Assembly (NCBI GenBank): GCA_964036155.1
Contig: OZ038423.1
Location: 55,381,249-55,445,248, forward strand
DNA length: 64,000 bases
Direction: 5' to 3'
Origin: Diploscapter coronatus
Lineage: Eukaryota; Nematoda; Chromadorea; Rhabditida; Rhabditidae
Below, piece by piece: positions 45,784-56,500 of this stretch. The position numbers were made by a program, and so were the translations under genes. The stretch's first letter is position 1. Every line of letters begins with the position of its first letter. The notes under the pieces were generated by a model. That model saw nothing but the letters and a program-made list of their open reading frames with translations, was not told the DNA's origin and made no database searches.

Positions 45784-47651
45784 GAGATTGGTATCTCTGA
45801 AATATGAATGATAATGAAATGTAAAGGCATGATCTAAAATGAAAAGGATAGGTCGGGGCGAAATTATTTGATGTACTCTAAATTGACGATGCGATCAAAT
45901 TTAGACAGCTATCACTATGGCATTGAATAATTATGCATCAAGAAGAACTGAGGTATCGTTAGAATTCCAAACTAATTGCATAATCAGGAGGAACTCCCGA
46001 AGCTTCAAGGGAAAAAGTAAATGACTCGTAATCGAGACAAATTATCAGCACTGAAACATGGGCTTCTGGTTCCAGAGGTTATGCACGATTCAAATGAGAC
46101 AAATGGAAAGGGGAATTTGACAGAGGAGTGTTGAAATGCAAAATGGGCGGGACGATGCAAAAGGGGATAATTTGTGCATCTCAATTGGATTGGGTTCCCC
46201 GATTTGGTCGATGTGACAATCCATCTGATAGACAGACAATAAGCGTGATAATTCGCTCGCTTTGAGAGAAAGCCGATGGCTCAAACGCACTCGTGCAGCA
46301 GAGAAAATAGTGAAGATTTTGGAAAATAAAGAACAAAAGATAGGAAAAATAAAACGAAGGAGAGCTGAGAATTTTGTAGAGCGAGTATGAAAACACCCAC
46401 AAGAGATTTCCATACAGACAAAATATGACAGTGCGAAAAAGGGTGTGTTGCTCAGTTTGAATTTTGAATTGAATAGGAAATTATTTGAAATTTAGATGAC
46501 TATGCAATTTATGCAATATTCAAGTAGTTGTAATTGTTCAAATCATTGATAGACTTCTACGATTCAAAAACATCTTCACTGACAATATAAAATGCCAAAG
46601 AATAAAATATTGTTAGGAAGACATCGCAAAGTAAGAACGAACTACCGAAATGGGAATGATCTGATTATCGTTTTGTTAAGAAGATTCAGCCGCCGAAAGT
46701 GTCGCTTTTAAGCGGAGTTTTGGCCAGAACTTTGATAAGGAAATAATATAATCAGTTGCTTATGATAGTGGCGTTACGATGATCAAGGAAAATTACAAAA
46801 GTTCGAAAGGGTCGCAGAAATTCTCATTTTCCAACCACCAATGCCATTTTTATGAAAATATATCCATTGCCCTTCCTTTCTTCAAAAATTAGTCAACGAT
46901 TTTACCGCATTAGTGTAAGATTTAAAATATTTTTAATTACTGCGATTTGTTGCTACTGTACTTGACAATAATCTTAACCGAAAACCTAGTGACAAAAATG
47001 ACCATATCACAAGTCGTGGAATGTACCAATGCACATTTTGCATAGGTTAGAGAATCTTTCAAAACAGGAAAATAAATAAAAATTATTTTCTTGTGCGTTT
47101 TTAAAAGCAGGAAATTAAAATAATACTGAAAATGAATCTAGGAGATAGGTAGCGTGAGAACTAAACAGCTAATTGACTGGTGAGCAATTAGAGTCGAACT
47201 CGCCTAACCCTCGATTTACGACTTCTCACTTTATATTACATGGCTGGGAATTATCCTCGATCAAATTTGCATCAAGATTGCTCAATTTCATAACCTTGAT
47301 CATGATGTTTGAAATTCAAATTTAAATTACATTATTGATGTATAAGTAATATCACTGAGAGTAGAACACCCGCGAGGCACTCGTGAGTGGCTCGCGGGTG
47401 CTCTGCTCTCAGTGTCGAGCGGCGATGACTTTATCTCTGCTTTATCGTCGCAATTTTCCTCCTAATAACGTAGTGCCCCAAAAAAGTTTCAATTTTAAGT
47501 GGAAACCATAACAACTTATGTTTGAAAACTGTCAACGTTTAGTTCACTCGATCAAAACAGGTGATTTTTAGAATAAAAGATACGCTGAAACTGGGACAGA
47601 AGATTTGAAGTTTTGTGAAATTCACAAAATTTGATCGAATTTCGCAACGAG
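45784..47651. other. Divergent intergenic region, AP-2/LAPTM4-like gene
   Basis: Shared upstream DNA of two divergently transcribed genes. No coding gene supported; the open frames at 46090-46413 are low complexity. It contains the GC-rich hairpin at 47353-47414 listed separately. Confidence 0.55.
47353..47414. repeat. Compact GC-rich hairpin
   Basis: CACTGAGAGTAGAACACCCG (from 47353) pairs with the arm ending CTCTGCTCTCAGTG at 47414. The 24-base stems differ at two positions and both can be G:U pairs in RNA. The loop CACTCGTGAGTG is itself a small palindrome. The stem is much more GC-rich than the AT-rich surroundings. It lies 237 bases upstream of the LAPTM4-like start codon. Confidence 0.8.
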
Positions 47652-49071
47652 ATGATAGCCGAGCCTAAAGTCGCGCAGTGTTGCTGCTGTAATGCTAGGG
47701 TATGCTAATTTCGTCCATGGCCTAAAAATAATAATAATTAATTGAAGTCTATTTGAAATGTTTCTGTTTCAATAATTCTGAAGATTTTCAAAGCATTTAC
47801 AAAAAATCTATTACTCATGCTTCTTATCAAAATTTAAGCTAACTGAGAAATTAAAATCCCCAATTTCAGGTCACTCTGATCGTTCTGCTATGTTTCGACA
47901 TCTTTGTGGGAGCAACTTACGCAATTTTTGGAATATTCATCGGTAGCACTTTTGTACTGTCTTTCGGAATGTCCTCGGTAATTTTTACTTATTTCTAAAG
48001 AATTGTACATTTTTCTTAGTTTTGTTCAGATGGCCTTTCCAAGCTTCTTCTTGTACGGCGCTGTGAAACGTCAGCCGTGCATCCTCATGACCGGCTTTGT
48101 TCTAAATGTAAGTTAGACAAGTTGCGTAATCGGAAAGTCGTTTATCGATTTTTAGACAATCGGAGCTGTCTTTGTGGGGATTTTGTTCCTGAGCTTTATT
48201 ATTGTGAGATCAGGTATTCCAATAGTTTGACTTGCAACAAATGTGGAATGATTTTCATTAAAAACTAAGCAAATATTTAAATGATCGATGTTCTTTTTTC
48301 ATGCCATTAGTGTTATTTCACGTTTTTAATCATATTGGATTTTTCACATTTTCAGTATTCGCCCAATTTGTCATTGATTTGGCTAACATTGGCACGAGTT
48401 CGGGAGGGCGCTTAGGACAGGGATTGTCTATGTCTTCGCAACAGCAGCAGGAGAAAATGGAGGAAATAAATACCTTGTTAGCCGGTCCGCTCATCACCGG
48501 GGTCACCATTTTTATGATCGTTATACTTGCGAGTAAGTTTCTTTTATGTATTTCATTTTGGCTGGTGTAGGACGTTTTTCAACAAAATTCTTCGTTACAA
48601 AACGTTTTACTTTTGTACAAATCGCGTCCTACACCACAATTTTGACATCCTTGAAAGTTAGCCAAGTTTCAAGATAAATTGGAAAGAAAAGATGATTGGA
48701 CTTGTAGAAGCCTTTAATTTTCACATACTGACAAAGACATGTAATTAGTAAATAGATTCAGTTTTGCTTGCTTCAAATTCAGTGAATATTAACAATCAAT
48801 GAGCTTTCAATCTTTTTAAACCATAATAATTACTGGAATAAGATTTGAAATTTTAAAATATGATGAAAGGGTTTCAGTTTACATCATGATCTGCTACTTG
48901 TACTTCATCGTGTACCAGGAGGCGAAACGCTTCCAAAACAACCAAGTGATGATCCAACCTGTGAGCGTCGTCATGCAATCGAGCAGCTACTCGAATTACC
49001 CCAGTTACCCGTACCCAATTATTCAACTCCCACTCCAGCCTACCCAACTAATTATCCACCCTACGGTATGA
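47652..49071 (+). CDS. Four-TM membrane protein, LAPTM4-like layout
   Basis: Six exons (47652-47699, 47870-47977, 48030-48107, 48156-48213, 48356-48532, 48878-49071) encode 220 residues. The N-terminus is short and cysteine-rich (AEPKVAQCCCCNARVTLIVL), followed by four hydrophobic segments: VTLIVLLCFDIFVGATYAIF, the GSTFVLSFGMSSMAFPSFFL region, LMTGFVLNTIGAVFVGILFL, and ITGVTIFMIVILAIYIMICY. A Gln/Ser-rich loop sits between TM3 and TM4, and the cytoplasmic tail is rich in Tyr, Pro, Asn and Ser. This matches the architecture of lysosomal LAPTM4 proteins (Cys-rich N-terminus, four TM, PPxY tail), but sequence similarity is weak and it may be a nematode-specific tetraspan family. The frame as given ends LIIHPTV. 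A one-base shift near 49018 would instead give a Tyr/Pro tail ending NYPPYGMKTATMA, with a stop at 49089-49091. Confidence 0.7.
48563..48636. repeat. 12-bp perfect inverted repeat in intron
   Basis: TGGTGTAGGACG at 48563-48574 and its exact complement CGTCCTACACCA at 48625-48636 flank an AT-rich loop of 50 bases just after a splice donor (48533). AACGTTTT-type sequences inside the loop extend the symmetry weakly. It may be a MITE relic or a splicing-related hairpin. Confidence 0.55.
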
Positions 49072-49091
49072 AAACTGCTACTATGGCATAA

Positions 49092-50710
49092 TTCTTATAA
49101 TAGTATCTTTTTTGTAACTTTAAAATACGCACTTTTCAGTATGTACCAAATGTTTTTTCAACTAAAAAGTGAAATAGTCTGTAAAATTTGAATGTAGATA
49201 ATGATGATAATAAATCTATTGATGAAATGAAATCGAATGATCACCTTGGAATAATTTATATACGTCCCCTGAAGCAATATTGTATTGTACTCCTTCTCGC
49301 TTTTGTAAATCTTGAAGAACTGGTAAGCAGCTAGGGCAAACACTTAATTTAATTGTCTATCCAAATTTTAAATAAATAGGTTAGAATTATTTGTAAAACT
49401 TACGTGCTATGAAGACAACCTGTTCGAAAATCGCTATTTGCAAAGGTACGTAAGACGTAGCTTTTTATAGAAACATCGGTTTGAAAGAAGAAAAAACACT
49501 GCTCAATTACTTCCCAACACAGTCCCGGCTCAATTACATAGGTTTAGAAACGTTATCTTTAATTTCGTAAAATCACCTGCAGGCCCTAATCTAGCTATCG
49601 CCTCGCCATAAAAACATGTTTATAAATGAGACCACCTTTCATTCTTTATTGCAGCAAAAGTGAGCAATTTTGATAAAAATTAACACATATGCCAAGTATA
49701 AAGGTGTGAAGCACTGATAGAAACCTAATGTTGCACAACTTCAATTAGTTGCCTATCGTTTTATGTATAACACATGGAAGTCATAACCTACCCCTATCTC
49801 GATATAAGCTTGGATACACAAACACTTTACAAAATCACTAAAAAAGTAGATTATAAAATTTGAATGGTAAGAAAAACGCATAAAAGGCGAAAAATGACAG
49901 TTTAAAATATTTTCGAAGCTGCCTTCGACAGTCTTCTAGCCTTTGCCAACAACAAAGGTCTGCCTCCAGAAGCTGAAGATGATCAACCGAAAATAAAAAC
50001 ATCAAAGAAATTGAAAGTTAACGTCGAGTTCATGAAACTCTGAAAATCTCTTCAAGATTCATGACACGTTTGGAAAAAACATCAACCAGAAAAATGCTCG
50101 CGTCGAAGGAAATCGAAGTCGAAGTCGACGTCAACTTCATGAGCGGTTTTGAAAAACTTTTCATGATTCACGTCACCTTTTGCAAGAAAAAGATCCATCA
50201 ATGATTCATGTCGACATGATAATCAACAAGTAGTTTCAGGAGCAAGCAGCATCAAACGGTCAGCGAACTGCAATGTAAGCAAAGCCCTAGTAACAACATC
50301 TCGAATGTGCAGATGCGATGTGAAAGAAGTGGACCACTGCCGAATCCACGAACGATTGGCAGCAGCTCCCTGTACATGTCATTGTTACCGCCTGTATTCG
50401 AAACCGAATTTGTGTGCTTTCTAGCTGCTAAATCCGGTGAAGAATATAAGCGACGTATCTCGGTCGCACGCTCCTTCGGTTCGGCATTTGCTTTGCAAAG
50501 ACCCCAATACAAACCACTATCAATCCAATTTCGAAACAGCGAAGACAACACACAAACAAACAATCAACAACAGCTATTCCCTCACTTATCACATTTGATA
50601 ATGATCAATTCATCTAGCAAACTTTGCTTTCTATGCATTTTTAACCCAAGACTAATAGTTTGCTAATTTTGACATTTTAGCATTTCTACTTATAAATCGT
50701 GCATTCTCAG
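49092..50710. other. Intergenic region before the DPxYxxL-repeat gene
   Basis: No supported exon, although 50250-50670 is open in frames on both strands. A missing first exon of the downstream gene might lie here, because the sequence just before its first ATG also reads as open (DIEDIIHLFI). Confidence 0.4.
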
Positions 50711-50741
50711 GGACATCGAGGACATCATTCACCTCTTCATC

Positions 50742-52724
50742 ATGTTCCCGGACCTGCTCTTCGCCATCATCGCCCACGTCTTCGCCTGGGTTGCATACTT
50801 CGCTGCATTTTCGGTAAAATCAAGAACAAAAATGGCCTTCTGTGACCTTCATCCGCTTTCAATCTTCACTCGCTTTAAAGTGAATTACGATTTCGAGCGA
50901 GTGCTAATGAAGGGGATGAAGATCACAAAAGGCATGACCAAATTTTAAATAATTTGACCTACAAAAATTATGGAAGTACATAAATACTGCTAAATAGATC
51001 TGGCAGACATAAACCAGATTTCCGGTGCTCATCCGCATTTAGCCAAATTTCGCATTATCTGAAAGTTTGTCTAGGACTGTTGCTAACAACACTTCTCTCC
51101 AAGAAATTATTGTATCTTCATTAGAGGTGAACGGAATTCCGCTTTCGGGTTGTCAAAATTTTCATTCCCGTCCAGCCCTGATCTTCATCAATAATATGAA
51201 AACTTTCAGATGACCGAGCGACTCCACGACTACAACAACAACCTGAAGGCGGCCATCAGACTCTTCAAACAATCCAAGGCAAATTTATGAACTAAAATCA
51301 AATCCGGGATTTGGATTGGCAGATAGAAAGCCGTATTGTATCATGTCATGAGACATGCTGAAATAGTATTGAAGACAATGCATCTGTTTTGTCTGTCCTA
51401 TTTCGCTCACGTCTCGTAACATGATGTAATGCGGTTTCTGATATATCTTTGATAAATAAATGATAAACTCTCTATAGCTTGTCCTAACAAAAGATGACTC
51501 GAAACTCTACGAACACCAATAATTCTCATTATTCTTTCATAAGAAGTCAAATATTATCTTCGACCTGACAATCGATTCAAAATTTCAGGTTCCCAGCGAG
51601 ATTTTCGACCTGATCGGCGACAATTACGGCGTGGACTGGGACATCGCGCGCTTCGAGAAGGTGGACGGCATGGTGCAACTCAACGACCCGCAGAACCCCT
51701 ACACGGCGAGGAGGTTGTCCAAACGACGCAAAGAGGGAGAGCAGATGCTCAGTGGGGTAAGATCACATTCAAATGAATCAGGCTCTTTCTAGTTGTCACT
51801 CAGTTCATAGAATGACCACTCTCTAAAAACTGAATGACAACTACAAATGGGAGGCGGAGGCAGGTGAAGGTGAGTGACAATTACAGGGAGCCATGAACCA
51901 AACTCGAAAAGTGCTTGACTATAAAACAGTTTCAAACCTATCATTATTCCTATCTATTGAAAGAAAATTGACAAATCTTCAACAAATGACTGATAATGAA
52001 TCTCTAATTTCAGAAGAACCTCAAATCAAGGAAGTTGGTGAAGACGCACGACAAGGATCCCAAATCGATGGGCGGCTCGGTGAGGACGGCGAAACACGAC
52101 GAGTCAGGCGAGCATACAGCAGCAGAGCTGGCAAGAGGACAGGACAGGTTCCAGAAACCCCTCGAGGGTGCCGCCGCACAAAAAGGAGACCCGAACTATC
52201 AGGTTCTGGCAATTCACATTTGAAGCGAGAAACTTCTTCTGTTAAACAGTTAATGAAATCGAATTCAATCTTTTGAAATAGAAAAGTGATCTAACATTTC
52301 TTAATTAGCCAAAATAATTTTTATTTTCCAGACCCTGAACGTTGCCAAAGACGATCCATTCGGCGCCGACAAGAAAAAGAAGAAGAAAGAATTCGTAATG
52401 CCGAAAGAGGTGACCAAGGCGAAACACAACGACCCGCAGTACGAGACGCTTAACAACATCAAGGACGACGTCTTCAAGGATGAGGAAACCGGCAAGAAGA
52501 AGGTATCCGAGAAAGAAAAATCGTTCAACATAAAAGGAAACATTAAAAATCAATTGATGCACAAATGCATCTAAAGTTTTCTGACCATCTTCAACAATTT
52601 TCAAGTCTGATTTTCGAGTCAATCAAAACCTTTTTTTCAATTTCAAACCGAGGGAAAACCCGATCCGGCATACGAGAAGCTGCACAAGGTGGACGAGAAG
52701 ATCTTCAAGAAGAGCTCCGTTTGA
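50742..52724 (+). CDS. Membrane-anchored protein with three DPxYxxL repeats
   Basis: Six exons (50742-50813, 51210-51278, 51589-51756, 52014-52202, 52332-52502, 52653-52724) encode about 246 residues; the family is not recognised. The N-terminus is one hydrophobic stretch (DLLFAIIAHVFAWVAYFAAF), a signal anchor or TM segment. Then comes a folded-looking region (PSEIFDLIGDNYGVDWDIAR), a basic segment (RRLSKRRKEGEQ) and a charged tail. The tail holds three spaced repeats: DPNYQTLNVAKDDPF, DPQYETLNNIKDDVF and DPAYEKLHKVDEKIF. The YxxL cores resemble tyrosine sorting or phosphotyrosine motifs. The ATG at 50742 follows a CAG acceptor at 50709-50710 by 31 bases, as for trans-splicing, but the frame is open back to that acceptor and an upstream exon cannot be excluded. 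The intron 51279-51588 has a GC donor. AATAAA lies at 52843-52848, about 120 bases past the stop. Confidence 0.75.
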
Positions 52725-53523
52725 GCAGTCGTACTCGTCGAGCACCCGCATGTACACTATTACATCAATCCAAACCTCACTTATATGCGCTCATCTCCGC
52801 CGACAAATTGTCCTATCTCAATTAGATCGAGATAAACCACTAAATAAACAAATAAAAAAACGTGCTTTATTTCTTATATATCGAAATACAAGCGTCGTGT
52901 CGCCGATTTGAGCGTTACGAGTCGGCTCTAACGAAAGGTATCAGCACACTGATACAATTTAAAAAAAGCTATTTTAAAAAATTCGAATAAATTGAGGAAA
53001 AATCAACATGCAACCTTGGAAACCGAAGCAAATATTGCTTTTCGACTCGACAGAAACGCCAAATTCATGCATTTTGCTTTTTCATTTCCTTCTTCGCTTT
53101 CACTTTTCATTTTGTCGAAAGATGATCCACAAATGCTTCTTTCTGAACTTTTCGATCAAACCGATGATTATCTCCAGATATAAAATGGTAGAGATGGACA
53201 CTTTTTTTTGTTGATATTTTTATCGCTTTCCACGACAAAACACAAAAATTTTGAAAAGCTCCTTTTTCTATTTATTTTTCGAAAACTTTTTTCTCGAAAA
53301 AGTTTCAAATTTTTGCCTAGTTTCAGCGACTTTATCTCGTTTCTCACGCAGCCCGTTTTTCACTCTTCCTCTCAGACTCCGCCCACAATTCTCGCACTAT
53401 CTTTGCATCTTCTGCCTGCCTTTTTCTCATTTACATCATCGGTTCGATTATTTTGTTTTTCTTTCGACTTTCTTGACATTTTATGCTAGTTTCCTTATTT
53501 CCCTAATTTCAGGTGTGGTTTGC
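52725..53523. other. Short intergenic region with a probable spliced-leader acceptor
   Basis: Contains the 3' UTR and AATAAA of the upstream gene and ends in CCTAATTTCAG (to 53512), an acceptor just 11 bases before the ymel-1 start codon with no matching upstream coding exon. That arrangement is typical of nematode trans-splicing. The gap of about 670 bases from poly(A) signal to acceptor is larger than usual for an SL2 operon, so independent transcription is more likely. No gene is supported within it. Confidence 0.5.
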
Positions 53524-56500
53524 ATGCAGCCGATCGGATTGAGCGGACTGCTGCAGTCCTACGGAGCCATCCGGGCCAACTCCTCTTCTCACAAAGGTAC
53601 AAAGTTCAGCACTATTTTGAAAAGATTATGATAAATTTTTATGTAGAAAGTTCAATAATTTTGTTCCTGACTAAAATTTTTGATTTGGAGTTGTGTCATA
53701 ATTTATTCTGCGAGAAATTAAAAGTAATATAAGCTTTACTCGAATGATTTCCTGAAAAAATGTTGCTTCTGATGCAAATTTTCGAAAGTTGGAAATTCAG
53801 TACTTTTTTCTTCAGTTTCCCACAGTCGTTCCACGTCTCTGTCAGCCACCTGCAATGCCGTTTATCAGCAAATTGTTCGTCAAATCGGCACAACTGCGAT
53901 GCGACAGAGTCTTGCGGGTAATTCTTCAAAGAGATCTATCAAAAAGAAGAACCTAAAGATTTGAACCTTTCACATTAGAAATGGTCATCAATCATTTTTG
54001 CTCAATTTTGACTTCTTGCAGACAAGCAAATCTGCCTCGTACGACGACGGAAAACAGTCGATCTCGTGGTCGGGAATCTGACGCTCAGCATCGCTCCCTC
54101 AACCGCAGCCATGTGTGAGTTTAATGATTCAATAATCGAAATAATGGCTGTAATTGCCAAATGCAGGCCCGAGCAATAGTTTTGTTTCCTTAATTTTCGA
54201 CTGATCTTCCGCTTTATTTAAATAAAAAAAAAACATCTTAAAAGTCATCTCCTTCACAGACCTTGCTAAAAGTAATCATTTCGCAAACTCTGCTTTCTTT
54301 TCGTTCCCTTTTTTAACTATGAGCGATGAAATGTGGTGCCCACCGCGAGCATACCGTTTCTTTGTGATTTTGTGAACTGAAGAAGTGTAAACTCGAAGAG
54401 CCATGTATTCAAATGGCTCATTTACCTAATTTGGCCCTTACGATTTCTCGACCTTCTCCTATTCAAATGAAGAAATGACATTCTTTTGCAATACACGCAA
54501 TTCTATAAGAATTGTAAATGTAACACACAGGACACTTTCCTTTTGAAACTAGAAAAGGACTTAGTATGCAAATGAAATATGATTAAATCGTTCAGGTTGA
54601 AATTTTCAGACATCCAGCAGCGTGGATTCCGCTCAAAGCGCACATCAGCCTCCCTGAACAGAACCAACTTCTCCCAGAAAATTGACAATCAATAGTAAGT
54701 GGGGAAATAATTAAAACTCGCATTTGACGGCATGAACACTTGCAATGCATGAATAAATAAAAATAAAAACTTTTCACCTATTAAAAATCGAGCCATCATT
54801 AAAAACTGCTAAAATATAATTAAAGGGAAAACTTTGCAGTGGATCTGACGGATGGGGACTGTTTAATGATTCTTCTTCCAAGCCCAAAGAGGATGCGCAT
54901 ACAGAAAGATGGAAGGAATTCGAGACTCAAGTCAAGAAAATTCCCGATTCCGAGTACAAATCATTTACGGTTAGACATGCATCTTCATTTTTCAATTTTC
55001 TATAAAAAAAAATTGATTTCTCGTAGATTCTGCAGCGTTGAAAACTATTAGTGTGATTTTGTATTATATTCACGCCGCAATAAGACTGTTGCACTCTTTG
55101 CAACTCGTCTTCGCACGCGTCCCACCCCTTTTTTCCCTTCACTATTTTCTGCTCTCCTTTATTTGCTATCACTTCTCTCTCTGCGCGCTACATGTTATTT
55201 CTCGGGGGGTTGAGCTTGCGAGAGGAGAGATGCAAAATGTGTGCAACATACTTGTTATGATCTGAAAAAAATAAATTGCTGAAAGACCATCATATTTCAT
55301 TTTGCCAAATTTCAAACGAAGATCGACTTCTCTAAGATAACAAAAAGCTTGATTTCAGGAAGGTTTCATCAAGGGTCTGTTGACAGGGAGACGAGAAGAG
55401 GACCCAAACAACACGCCTGAAGCGAAGAAGAGGAAGCGATGGGGAACCATTGTTCTGGTTGCGAGCATCAGTCTCATGTTCTATCTGCTATTCTCGGGTA
55501 AACTCCGACTTCAGAAATTGAATGATCGAGAATTATTGAGTGTATCTAGGTGAACGACAAATCGGATCACTCATTTTCCACCACCCGACCGAAGTCAACC
55601 CTGAAGAAGTCCACGTTACTTTCGAAGACGTCCGAGGGGTAGGAGTTTTCTCTTCTCTTCTTGTCTTGATCCTGACACGTCTTTCGGGAAAATTCGGCTG
55701 CGAGTACTTTGTTCCCAAGAGTGAGTACTTTGTTACCAAACGCTATTTCTCCCCTTTTTTCTTCTTATCCTACGCTATTTCTGCTTTGGTAACAAAGTAC
55801 TCACTCTTGGGAAAAATGTACTCACTCGTGGGAACAAAGTACTCGCAGCCGGAAAATTCAATGCAATTAGTCATTTTGGGTCTACTCGTTGCAGCCTGAT
55901 ACTTTTTTGCTTCGACTTCAATGAATTTACAGCGAGAAAAATGTCAGATTCATGCAGCAGTATTTGCGAAAAAGAATGTCCTAATATTTGTTTTCCAGAT
56001 GGACGAGGCCAAGCAGGAGGTGGAAGAAATCGTCTCGTACCTGCGGGACCCGGAAAAGTATTCTCGCCTGGGAGGTCGACTTCCGAAGGGTGTTTTGCTA
56101 GTCGGCCCACCTGGCACTGGAAAGACGCTGCTGGCCAGAGCTATTGCTGGAGAAGCACAGGCAAATTTTTTCTCAAAATAATTTCAGACATGATTTCCTT
56201 CATCATACCCACATGTGGAAATTCTGTTTTATTCCTGTTTGTAAAATTAGACCATTGTCTGCCTGTTTCTACTATTATATGATGAAAAGCTTTATTTTCT
56301 CACAGGCCTGACTTCCCTATTGATAAATACAAATTTCTGCAATAATCATGCAGTTCTATTGAAATGAAATAGTATTTATAGGTACCGTTCTTCCACACGT
56401 CCGGCTCCGAATTCGACGAAGTGTTGGTGGGTCAGGGCGCGCGTCGAGTGAGGGATCTGTTCGACAAGGCCAAGGCGAGGAGTCCCTGCATCATCTTTAT

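Noticed and set aside
50252..50666. Overlapping open frames on both strands (103 and 119 residues)
   Set aside because: Neither has a recognisable family, signal or splice context, and both being open suggests base composition rather than coding. An unannotated first exon remains possible.
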